A DNA stretch of 35,778 nucleotides from contig DDUQ01000044.1 in NCBI GenBank assembly GCA_002344885.1, positions 1 to 35,778 of the forward strand. Direction: 5' to 3'. Every line of letters starts with the position of its first letter. Within the stretch, counting starts at the first letter, position 1. The position numbers were made by a program, and so were the translations under genes. The notes beneath the pieces are model-generated. The model had not been told where the DNA came from. It worked only from the letters and a program-made list of their open reading frames with translations, and did not search any database. Of this stretch, positions 24,781 to 31,755 are shown in pieces. Source of the stretch: Comamonadaceae bacterium UBA2334 (GTDB taxonomy: Bacteria; Pseudomonadota; Gammaproteobacteria; Burkholderiales; Burkholderiaceae_C).

Positions 24781-24850
24781 ACAGAAAACTCCAGCCACGT
24801 GCGTGGCGACAACACAGGAATGCGCCCAATTGGGGGCGGCGAAGTGTAGT

Positions 24851-26065
24851 TCAATCCGCTGGCCGCGCCATGACCACCAGGCCCTTCAGGTATTCACCTT
24901 CGGGAAACGGCAGCCCCACCGGATGGTCCGGCGCACCGCCCAGCCGATGAATGATGGATGCCTGCACGCCCGCCTCCAGCGCGGCCGAGGCCACGATTTT
25001 CTGGAACAGCTCGACTCCGATGCCGCCCGAACAGGAATAGGTGAACAGCATGCCCCCGGGGTTGAGCAACTTGAACCCCAGCCGGTTGATGTCCTTGTAG
25101 GCGCGGGCCGCACGCTCGGCGTGTGCCGCCGTGGGTGCCAGTTTGGGCGGATCGAGCACGATGGCATCGAACCGGCGACCCTCACGGTCAAACTGGCGCA
25201 GGCTGGCGTTCACATCGGCATCGAGCCAGGTGGCCTGACTGGCGTCAAAGCCGTTCAACGCCACATTGGCACGGCCCTTATCCAACGCGGGGCCAGACGA
25301 ATCGATGCTGGTGACATGCCCATCGGCTGGGCGCATGCCCGCCGCCCGCATGCCCGCCAGCGCGGCCACCGTGAAACCGCCGGTGTAGCAAAAACAGTTC
25401 AGCACCTGACCCCAGCGGGCATGACGGGCCGCCTCGAAGAATGCCTGCCGGTTGTCGCGCTGGTCCAGATAAAAGCCGGTTTTGTGGCCCTCGGCCACGT
25501 CCAGGCCGAGCTGCCAGCTGTGCTCCTGCAACACCACGGCGGTGGCACCGCCCCCGCGCAGCCAGCCGGTGACACGGGGCAACCCTTCCAGGTCGCGCAC
25601 GCTGGCGTCCGAGCGTTCGTACAGGCGGGTGAGGCCGGTCAGCTCCAGCAACGCATCGGCAATCTCCTGCTTCCAGCGTTCGGTCCCGCAACTCAGGAAC
25701 TGCGCCACCAGCGTGTCACCGTAGCGGTCAACGACCAGCCCGGGCAAGCCATCGGACTCCCCATGCACCAGACGCACACCATTGCTTTGAATGTCAAAAC
25801 AGGCCCTGGCGCTTATTGCTACATATAACCTTGCCCTGAAAAACGAAGCATCAATCCGCTGCGCCTCGTCGAAACTCCACACCCTGGCCCGAATCTTGGA
25901 GGTGGGTGACACGGCACCCCAAGCCAGAAAGCGCCCTTCGGCGCTTTCGACGCGGACGGTTTCACCCGGATCGCCCCCGCCTTTGGCAATCGCACCATCG
26001 AACACCCAGGGGTGATGGCGCAGCAGGGATTTTTCTTTGGCGGGTTTGAGTTTCAGGGTTTTCAT
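24851..26065 (-). CDS. rlmI: RlmI-like 23S rRNA cytosine-C5 methyltransferase
   Basis: SAM-dependent methyltransferase with an N-terminal PUA domain; in E. coli RlmI makes m5C1962 in 23S rRNA. The 404-residue protein starts at ATG 26065 (MKTLKLKPAKEKSLLRHHPWVFDGAI). The PUA-like region (1-75) is followed by the family motif RLVHGESDGLPGLVVDRYGD, then GHKTGFYLDQRDNR, the SAM-binding VLNCFCYTGGFTVAAL, VTSIDSSGPAL, and the catalytic LDPPKLAP and YSCSGG motifs. Residues about 79-93 (LYVAISARACFDIQS) come from AT-richer DNA at 25786-25831 that resembles the dispersed repeat. The exact target base is inferred from the family. Confidence 0.9.
   Translation of the reverse strand: MKTLKLKPAKEKSLLRHHPWVFDGAIAKGGGDPGETVRVESAEGRFLAWGAVSPTSKIRARVWSFDEAQRIDASFFRARLYVAISARACFDIQSNGVRLVHGESDGLPGLVVDRYGDTLVAQFLSCGTERWKQEIADALLELTGLTRLYERSDASVRDLEGLPRVTGWLRGGGATAVVLQEHSWQLGLDVAEGHKTGFYLDQRDNRQAFFEAARHARWGQVLNCFCYTGGFTVAALAGMRAAGMRPADGHVTSIDSSGPALDKGRANVALNGFDASQATWLDADVNASLRQFDREGRRFDAIVLDPPKLAPTAAHAERAARAYKDINRLGFKLLNPGGMLFTYSCSGGIGVELFQKIVASAALEAGVQASIIHRLGGAPDHPVGLPFPEGEYLKGLVVMARPAD
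25786..25831 (-). repeat. Short dispersed repeat copy inside rlmI
   Basis: On the minus strand it reads TATATGTAGC, then directly AATAAGCGCCAGGGCC and TGTTTTGACA. It has the TAGC, AAGCG, GRGCC and TTTT blocks of the other copies in order but lacks the middle ~15 bases. It is translated in frame as part of the PUA/methyltransferase linker. Being short and diverged, it is less certain than the murD copy. Confidence 0.45.
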
Positions 26066-26239
26066 GCGGTCAAGGGGACTGGGTGGAGCAGCCGCTTATT
26101 GTCGCGGCTGGCTGTCCTTCAGCGCCGGCAGAGCCAGCCCGTCCGTGAACGACCATCAGTCCTCTGGAAGCTGCGCTGATGACCTGTGGGCATGCCAACG
26201 CCCAACACCGAAACCTGCACATCCAAAATGTCATCACAG

Positions 26240-26263
26240 TATGGTTGCAAATTTGCTACCATA
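26240..26263 (+). promoter_or_regulatory. Near-perfect 24-bp palindrome, probable toxin-antitoxin operator
   Basis: The left arm TATGGTTGCAAA (26240-26251) is the inverse of the right arm TTTGCTACCATA (26252-26263) at 11 of 12 positions, with no spacer. It ends five bases before the toxin ATG, so it occupies the spot of a ribosome site and core promoter. Ribbon-helix-helix antitoxins typically autorepress by binding such palindromes. Confidence 0.7.
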
Positions 26264-26268
26264 ATGCC

Positions 26269-26688
26269 ATGCTGGCCGTGATTGACACCAACGTATTCGT
26301 GGGCGCCTGCCTGGGTGTGGGCGCAGCCAGTTCGGTGGTGGCCGCATGCCTGCGTGGTCAATGCACACCGCTGATGAGCGCCGCCTTGTTTGCCGAATAC
26401 GAAGATGTGCTCCAGCGAACCACGTTGTTTGACGGCTGCCGCCTGAGCGCGGCCGAGCGCGACGAACTGTTGGATATTTTCATGTCGCATTGCATCTGGA
26501 CACGGGTGTACTACCTGTGGCGACCCAACCTGCCCGATGAAGGCGACAACCATCTGATCGAACTGGCCGTGGCAGGGGGAGCCCGCCATGTAGTCACCAA
26601 AAACCGGCGCGATTTACAGCGCATGGAACTGCGTTTTCCGGGGCTGCACATCGTGTTGCCAGAAGACTTTTTGAAGGAACTGCCATGA
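26269..26688 (+). CDS. PIN-domain toxin of a toxin-antitoxin pair
   Basis: Putative PIN-fold ribonuclease (PIN_3 / TIGR00305-like 'putative toxin component, PIN family'). From ATG 26269 (MLAVIDTNVFVGACLG) it has 139 residues; the frame is open upstream but the PIN fold begins at this Met. Likely metal-binding acidic residues are D6 in DTN, the Glu of FAEYEDVL, the Asp residues of PDEGDNHLIELA and the region TKNRRDL. No Shine-Dalgarno precedes it, as the operator palindrome occupies that space, so toxin translation should be weak. It overlaps the antitoxin start (ATGA), in the toxin-first order. Its RNA target is unknown. Confidence 0.85.
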   Translation: MLAVIDTNVFVGACLGVGAASSVVAACLRGQCTPLMSAALFAEYEDVLQRTTLFDGCRLSAAERDELLDIFMSHCIWTRVYYLWRPNLPDEGDNHLIELAVAGGARHVVTKNRRDLQRMELRFPGLHIVLPEDFLKELP

Positions 26689-26909
26689 CCGCACTGACCC
26701 TGCGCTTGCCTGACGAAAAGCACCGCCGCCTGAAAGCCTTGGCGCAAAGCCGGGGCACACCCATCAACCGGCTGTTGGAAGAAATGACCACCCTGATGTT
26801 GGCGGAATTTGACGCAGAAACCCGCTTCAACGTCCGTGCCTCCCGAGGTGCCAGTCGTGACGAGAAGGGGTTGGCTTTGCTGCAAAAAGCGCGAGGTGGT
26901 CCGGCCTGA
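26685..26909 (+). CDS. Ribbon-helix-helix-type antitoxin
   Basis: Small 74-residue partner of the PIN toxin. The N-terminus TALTLRLPDEKHRRLKALAQSRGTPINRLLEEM fits a ribbon-helix-helix (CopG/Arc-like) DNA-binding fold: one beta strand of alternating residues, then two helices. The C-terminal half (AEFDAETRFNVRASRG) would bind and block the toxin. The start ATG 26685 overlaps the toxin stop as ATGA and has AAGGA six bases upstream, a far better ribosome site than the toxin's. That bias would keep antitoxin in excess. The fold is inferred from pattern, not from a recognised named family. Confidence 0.75.
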   Translation: MTALTLRLPDEKHRRLKALAQSRGTPINRLLEEMTTLMLAEFDAETRFNVRASRGASRDEKGLALLQKARGGPA

Positions 26910-26967
26910 AGGCCTGGGCCACCCCGTTGCGCCAGCCCAAGCTGCCGTATACGGGGGGCGGGTTACC

Positions 26968-28206
26968 TCACACCCGCTCGAAAATCCCCGCAGCGCCCTG
27001 CCCCATGCCCACGCACATGGTCACCATGCCGTAGCGCTTCTGGTGGCGGCGCAGCGCATGCACCACGGTGGCGGCGCGGATGGCGCCGGTCGCGCCCAGC
27101 GGGTGGCCCAGGGCAATGGCACCACCGTTGGGGTTGACCTTGGACGGATCCAGGCCCAGCGTGTTCATCACCGCCAGGCTCTGGGCGGCAAAGGCTTCGT
27201 TCAGCTCGTACCAGTCGATGTCGTTCTGCGTGATGCCGGCGTTCTTCAACGCCGCAGGAATGGCTTCCACGGGACCGATGCCCATCAGGTGCGGCGGCAC
27301 ACCGCGTGAGGCGTAGCTGACAAAGCGGGCCAGCGGGGTCAGGCCGAAGCGCTTGACAGCCGCTTCGCTGGCCAGGATGAGCGCACCGGCACCGTCGCTG
27401 GTTTGGCTGCTGTTGCCGGCCGTCACGCTGCCCAACCCGGTGGGGCTGAAGTCGGCGCGGCGTGGCGTGGCAAACGCGGGCTTGAGTTTGGCCAGGCCTT
27501 CCAGCGTGGTGTCAGGGCGGGCACCTTCATCCAGGCTGACGGTGCGGGTCGACGTGGTGACTTCGGCGGTATCGAGGTTCACGCTGCGATCGGTCACGTC
27601 CACCGGGCAAATTTCATCGGCGAACTCGCCTTTGGCCTGTGCGGCCAATGCACGCTGATGCGACTGCAGGGCAAACGCGTCCTGGTCGGCGCGGCTGACC
27701 TTCCACTGCTGCGCCACTTTTTCGGCGGTCAGGCCCATGCCGTAGGCAATGCCGTACTTCTCAACGTTCTGGGTGTCGGCAAAGATGCTGGGCGACAGGC
27801 TGGGGCTGTTGCCCATCATGGGCACCATGCTCATGCTCTCGGCACCGGCGGCGATCATCACATCGGCCTCGCCGACGCGGATGCGGTCGGCTGCCATCTG
27901 GATGGCGCTGAGGCCCGATGCGCAAAAGCGGTTGACGGTGATGCCGCCCACGCTGTTGGGCAGCCCGGCCAGCACCGCGCCGATGCGCGCCACGTTCAGG
28001 CCTTGCTGGCCCTCGGGAATGGCGCAGCCGCAGATCACGTCTTCAATCGTGGCGGGGTCCAGGCTGGGCACCTGCGCCAGCGCGGCGCGCAGGGCGTGCG
28101 CCAGCAGGTCGTCCGGACGGGTGTGTTTGAAGAAGCCCCGGTGCGATTTGCCGATGGGCGTGCGGGTGGCGGCGACGATGTAGGCGTCTTGAATCTGTTT
28201 GCTCAT
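26968..28206 (-). CDS. Acetyl-CoA C-acyltransferase (thiolase), beta-oxidation type
   Basis: Cleaves 3-ketoacyl-CoA with CoA to acetyl-CoA and a shortened acyl-CoA, the last step of beta-oxidation. The 412-residue protein starts at ATG 28206 with AGGAA upstream. All thiolase active-site elements are visible: nucleophile C95 in NRFCASGLS, NEAFAAQ, H368 in GGAIALGHPLGATGA and C398 in CVGMGQGAA. It ends the operon that starts with the acyl-CoA dehydrogenase at 33543. This setting favours a FadA/FadI-like degradative role over an acetoacetyl-CoA synthase (PhaA), which has the same motifs. Confidence 0.93.
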   Translation of the reverse strand: MSKQIQDAYIVAATRTPIGKSHRGFFKHTRPDDLLAHALRAALAQVPSLDPATIEDVICGCAIPEGQQGLNVARIGAVLAGLPNSVGGITVNRFCASGLSAIQMAADRIRVGEADVMIAAGAESMSMVPMMGNSPSLSPSIFADTQNVEKYGIAYGMGLTAEKVAQQWKVSRADQDAFALQSHQRALAAQAKGEFADEICPVDVTDRSVNLDTAEVTTSTRTVSLDEGARPDTTLEGLAKLKPAFATPRRADFSPTGLGSVTAGNSSQTSDGAGALILASEAAVKRFGLTPLARFVSYASRGVPPHLMGIGPVEAIPAALKNAGITQNDIDWYELNEAFAAQSLAVMNTLGLDPSKVNPNGGAIALGHPLGATGAIRAATVVHALRRHQKRYGMVTMCVGMGQGAAGIFERV

Positions 28207-28230
28207 GTTCGTTCCTGGTTGCCTGGGGTT

Positions 28231-28749
28231 TCAGGGCTGACGTGGGCGGGCAGGTACCCAAGCCCACACGAATTCACATTCCACCGGCTCAATGCCGGCT
28301 GCGTCGGTCACGACGACCCTCACATTGACTTCACCCTTGTCGGTGTCTGCCAATGCCTGCCGCTGCAGGGTGCTGAGGGTGGCCACGGCTTTCATGTCAC
28401 CGGTGGCACGCTTGCGGAAGTCCATGGTGAGGGATTTGGCCAGTGGCAGGCAGTCGTCGCGCACATTCATGCCCACCACCATGCCTGAGGCCGTTTCGGC
28501 CAGCAGGTTCATCGCGGACGCATGCACGCTGCCGATGTGGTTCTGCACCACACGGCGGTTGGACAGGTGCACCTCCACCCGATCGGGCTCCATCTGCACG
28601 AACCGGATGCCGGCCGTGCCGGTGAAGGGCACGGCGCGGTGCAGCACACGGTCGCGCAACCAGGCTTGCAGGAAACCGGGTGCCTTGTGCAGGCGGGCCA
28701 GGTTCCGTTGCAGGCGATTGGGCACAGCAGTGCGGACAACTTCTGACAT
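28231..28749 (-). CDS. DUF4442 / hotdog-fold thioesterase-like protein
   Basis: A 172-residue protein from ATG 28749 (MSEVVRTAVPNRLQRNLARL). The pattern fits the DUF4442 branch of the hotdog fold: PFTGTAGIRFVQMEPDRVEVHLSNRRVVQNHIGSVHASAMNLLAETASG is the expected strand, then the long central helix after an N-H-x-G-S-V-H-A-like motif (split here as NHIGSVHASA). Such proteins are thought to hydrolyse or bind acyl-CoA. It lies between the FadN-type gene and the thiolase, so releasing CoA from stalled intermediates is plausible but unproven. Its ATG and the preceding 43-base gap are formed by a dispersed-repeat copy. Confidence 0.82.
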   Translation of the reverse strand: MSEVVRTAVPNRLQRNLARLHKAPGFLQAWLRDRVLHRAVPFTGTAGIRFVQMEPDRVEVHLSNRRVVQNHIGSVHASAMNLLAETASGMVVGMNVRDDCLPLAKSLTMDFRKRATGDMKAVATLSTLQRQALADTDKGEVNVRVVVTDAAGIEPVECEFVWAWVPARPRQP

Positions 28750-28793
28750 AAAAATAGCCTTCAGCGCTTGATGGTATTGACTTGACAGCTACT
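28747..28793 (-). repeat. Dispersed repeat copy between the FadN-type gene and DUF4442
   Basis: On the minus strand it reads GTAGCTGTCAAGTC, AATACC, ATCAAGCGCTGAAGGC and TATTTTTATG. It carries the TAGC, AAGCG, GARGGC and TTTT blocks in the usual order. It fills the whole gap, from the stop of the upstream gene to the start codon of the downstream gene, whose ATG is its last triplet. Confidence 0.5.
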
Positions 28794-31195
28794 CAGTTGC
28801 GCAGTGGCTTGCCGGTGTTCAGCATGCCCATGATGCGCTCTTGCGTCTTGGCGGTCTCCAGCAGGCTGCAGAAAGCTTGGCGCTCCAGCGTCAACAGGTA
28901 TTCCTCGCTCACCAGGGTCCCGGTTTCCACGTCACCGCCGGTCAGCACATTGGCGATCAGGCCGGCAATGTGGAAATCGTGCTGGCTGATGAAGCCACCG
29001 TCGCGCATGTTGACCAGGCTGCCGAGGATGGTGGCCTTGCCCGAACGGCCCGCCACCGGGAACAGGCGCTTGTGCGGCGCGCGGTAGCCACCGGCAAACA
29101 TGGCCTTGGCCTCGTTGATGGCCACATACAGCAGCTCGTCCTTGTGCGGCACGATCACGTCGCTGTCCAGCACATAGCCCAGTCCACGGCTTTCCAGCGC
29201 ACTGGTGCCCACGCTGGCCATGGCAGCGGCCTTGAAGCCTTCTGTCAGGAACGGGATCAGGTCCTTGTTGGTGCTGGTGGCGGCGTGTTCTGCTGCGCGG
29301 CGGGCAATGTAGGTCAGGCCTCCGGCGCCGGGCACCAGGCCCACACCGACTTCCACCAGACCCACATAGCTTTCCATGTGCACCACGCGGCGGGCGCTGT
29401 GCACCGCCAGCTCGCAACCACCGCCCAGCGCCAGTCCGCGCATGGCCGCGACCACCGGCACAGCGGCGTAGCGGATCTTCAGCATCACCTGCTGCAGCGC
29501 ATGTTCGGCTTCGTTGATGGCGGCGGCACCGCCCATCATGAAGCCAGGCAGCATGGCGGCCAGGTCGGCACCGGCGCTGAAGGGCTCGTCGCCCGACCAG
29601 ATGACCATGCCCTGGTAGCTGGCCTCGGCCAGGTCCACGCCCTGTGCCAGGCCTTCCGCCACGTCGGGGCTGATGGCGTGCATCTTGGTCTTGATGCTGG
29701 CAATCACCACCTCGTCATCCAGCGTCCACAGGCGGATGGCGTCGTCTTCATGCAGGGTTTTGCCGGCGGTGCGGAAATCTGGGCCGGCTTCGCCCAGCAG
29801 CAGTTCAGGGAACAGCTGGCGGCTGTAGACCGGCAGTGTGCGGCGGCCTTCGAATTTGCCCGTGGTGGGGTTGAACGAACCTTCGGCGCTGTGCACGCCA
29901 CCGGCGGCCGCAACGGGGCCTTCGAACACCCACTTGGGCAGCGGCGTGTTGCACAGGGCTTTGCCCGCGTCGATGTCTTCCTGCACCATGCGGGCCACAT
30001 CCAGCCAGCCCGCTTCCTGCCACAGCTCGAACGGGCCCTGCTTCATGCCAAAGCCCCAGCGCATGGCCTGGTCCACGTCGCGGGCGGTGTGGGCAATGGT
30101 GCCCAGGTGCACGGCGGCATAGTGGAACGCGTTGCGCAGGATGGCCCACACGAACTGGCCTTGCGGGCCTTCGGCATTGCGCAGCAGCTTCAGGCGCTCG
30201 GCGGCAGGCTTCTTGAGCATGCGGCCATACACCTCGTCGCTCTTCTGGCCGGCGGGCACGTACTCGCCACTGGCCAGGTCGAAGCGCATCACGTCACGGC
30301 CGACCTTCTTGAAGAAACCGGCTTTGGTTTTCTGGCCCAGGTTGCCCATTTCCAGCAGCTTGGTCAGCACGTCAGGCGTGCCAAAGCTGCTGTAGAACGG
30401 GTCGGTGTCAGCAGACAGTGTGGTCTGCAGCGTCTTGATGACGTGCGCCATGGTGTCCAGGCCCACCACGTCGGCGGTGCGGAAGGTGCCGCTGCTGGCG
30501 CGGCCCAGCTTTTTGCCGGTGAGGTCGTCGACCACGTCGAACGTCAGACCGTAACGCTCCACCTCTTTCATCGTGGACAGCATGCCCGCAATGCCCACAC
30601 GGTTGGCCACAAAGTTGGGGGTGTCTTTCGCACGCACCACGCCTTTGCCCAGGCCGGTGGTGACGAACGCTTCCAGTTGGTCGATCACCGCTGCATCGGT
30701 GGTGGGCGTGGCAATCAGCTCCACCAGCGGCATGTAGCGGGGCGGGTTGAAGAAATGAATGCCGCAGAAACGGGCCTTCAGTGCCTCGGGCAGCGGCTCG
30801 CTCATCGCAGTGATGGACAGGCCGGAGGTGTTGGACGCCACGATGGCCTGAGGCGCCACGAACGGGGCAATCTTTTTGTACAGATCCAGTTTCCAGTCCA
30901 TGCGCTCGGCAATGGCCTCGATGATGAGGTCGCAGCCGCGCAGCAGGTCCAGGTGCTCTTCGTAATTGGCCGCCTGGATCAGGCTGGCGTCGGCCTTTTC
31001 GCCCAGCGGCGAGGGCTTGAGCTTTTTCAGGTTGTCGATGGCACGGGTGACTATGCCGTTCTTGGATGCCGACTTCGTGTCAGCCAGGTCGAACAGCACC
31101 ACCGGCACCTTGACGTTGACGAGGTGGGCGGCAATCTGTGCGCCCATCACGCCTGCGCCGAGCACGGCGACTTTTTTCACGTTGAATCGGGACAT
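28793..31195 (-). CDS. fadN: Bifunctional 3-hydroxyacyl-CoA dehydrogenase / enoyl-CoA hydratase (FadN type)
   Basis: Carries out the hydration and NAD-dependent oxidation steps of beta-oxidation. From ATG 31195 (MSRFNVKKVAVLGAGVMGAQIAAHL) it has 800 residues; the frame is open about 95 codons further upstream, but that part overlaps the intergenic region and DUF2147 and is not protein-like. The dehydrogenase domain is N-terminal: NAD loop GAGVMG (13-18), IEAIAERMDWK, SNTSGLS, GIHFFNPPRYMPLVE. The crotonase domain is C-terminal: GADLAAM, MRGLALGGGCELAVHS and GLVEVGVGLVPGAGG. This order is opposite to E. coli FadB and as in B. subtilis FadN. It sits between DUF2147 and the DUF4442 gene. Confidence 0.93.
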   Translation of the reverse strand: MSRFNVKKVAVLGAGVMGAQIAAHLVNVKVPVVLFDLADTKSASKNGIVTRAIDNLKKLKPSPLGEKADASLIQAANYEEHLDLLRGCDLIIEAIAERMDWKLDLYKKIAPFVAPQAIVASNTSGLSITAMSEPLPEALKARFCGIHFFNPPRYMPLVELIATPTTDAAVIDQLEAFVTTGLGKGVVRAKDTPNFVANRVGIAGMLSTMKEVERYGLTFDVVDDLTGKKLGRASSGTFRTADVVGLDTMAHVIKTLQTTLSADTDPFYSSFGTPDVLTKLLEMGNLGQKTKAGFFKKVGRDVMRFDLASGEYVPAGQKSDEVYGRMLKKPAAERLKLLRNAEGPQGQFVWAILRNAFHYAAVHLGTIAHTARDVDQAMRWGFGMKQGPFELWQEAGWLDVARMVQEDIDAGKALCNTPLPKWVFEGPVAAAGGVHSAEGSFNPTTGKFEGRRTLPVYSRQLFPELLLGEAGPDFRTAGKTLHEDDAIRLWTLDDEVVIASIKTKMHAISPDVAEGLAQGVDLAEASYQGMVIWSGDEPFSAGADLAAMLPGFMMGGAAAINEAEHALQQVMLKIRYAAVPVVAAMRGLALGGGCELAVHSARRVVHMESYVGLVEVGVGLVPGAGGLTYIARRAAEHAATSTNKDLIPFLTEGFKAAAMASVGTSALESRGLGYVLDSDVIVPHKDELLYVAINEAKAMFAGGYRAPHKRLFPVAGRSGKATILGSLVNMRDGGFISQHDFHIAGLIANVLTGGDVETGTLVSEEYLLTLERQAFCSLLETAKTQERIMGMLNTGKPLRN

Positions 31196-31245
31196 GGTGT
31201 CTCTTGGTTGATTGGTTGTGTTACAGAGGGCGGGAAGGTGAGCGT

Positions 31246-31713
31246 TCAGGGTTGCGACGCCACCCGCACCCAGGTTTGGGTGCGGCCCAGGAAGGCGATG
31301 GAGCCGCGCACCTCCAGCTTCTTGCCACCTTCGATGGGCGTCATCCGCAAGGCGTAGGTTTTGCCGTTTTCGGGGTCGAGGATCTTGCCGTCCTCCCACA
31401 CATCCTTGCCATCGGCTCTCTTGGCCTGGCGGATGATCTCCAACCCCACGATGGGCTTGTCTTTGCGATCGTCGCTGCATTCGGTGCAGCGGGCAGCCTG
31501 GTCGGCGTTCTTGCGCAACAGCTTGTCGATGCGACCGCTCAGCACGCCGCCCTGCTCGGCAATGACGATTTCGCTCTTGATTTCGCCCGTTTTGTCATCC
31601 AGCGAATGCCAGCGGCCCACTGGGGTCATCTGCGCTTGGGCAGCACCCACACACACCAAAAGAACAGTAGCAATGTTTGCTTTTAAATAAAGCGATGGAG
31701 CCATTTTATTCAT
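31246..31713 (-). CDS. DUF2147 family secreted protein
   Basis: A 155-residue protein from ATG 31713 (MNKMAPSLYLKANIATVLLVCVGAAQA), a signal peptide with cleavage expected after AQA. The mature part fits DUF2147: VGRWHSLDDKTGEIKSEIVI, GVLSGRIDKLL, a C-x2-C pair (RCTEC), GLEIIRQAK, WEDGKILDPENGKTYALRMTPIEGGKKLEVRGSIAFLGRTQTWVRV. The family is a small lipocalin-like beta-barrel of unknown function, exported to the periplasm. Between two beta-oxidation genes it might bind a fatty acid; that is a guess. The start codon and signal-peptide N-region are encoded by a dispersed-repeat copy. AAAGG lies about nine bases upstream. Confidence 0.85.
   Translation of the reverse strand: MNKMAPSLYLKANIATVLLVCVGAAQAQMTPVGRWHSLDDKTGEIKSEIVIAEQGGVLSGRIDKLLRKNADQAARCTECSDDRKDKPIVGLEIIRQAKRADGKDVWEDGKILDPENGKTYALRMTPIEGGKKLEVRGSIAFLGRTQTWVRVASQP
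31664..31713 (+). repeat. Dispersed repeat copy at the start of the DUF2147 gene
   Basis: On the plus strand it reads ACAGTAGCAATGTTTGC, TTTTAAATAAAGCG, ATGGAGCCATTTTATTCAT. The GCGATGGAG-(GC)CCATTTT block matches the murD copy almost exactly. On the minus strand it encodes the first ~17 residues of the DUF2147 signal peptide, including the start codon. Confidence 0.6.
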
Positions 31714-31755
31714 TGATTTATGCCTTTCAGCGTGCGGTGAACGTGCCAAGCCGAA

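Noticed and set aside
24781..24850. Zur operator or terminator between rlmI and the COG0523 gene
   Set aside because: No GTTATA-N-TATAAC-like palindrome is present. A small stem around CGCCCAATTGGGGGCG exists but has no T-tract and is imperfect.
28841..31357. An 838-codon open frame on the plus strand opposite the FadN-type gene
   Set aside because: It is the antisense shadow of a high-GC coding sequence: His/Gln/Val/Gly-rich, no ribosome site, no family motif, while the minus strand encodes clear catalytic motifs.
31196..31480. Upstream extension of the FadN-type protein by about 95 codons
   Set aside because: It would run across the intergenic gap and over DUF2147 in another frame, giving an Arg/Gly-rich sequence. 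The enzyme family begins at MSRFNVKKVAVLGAG.
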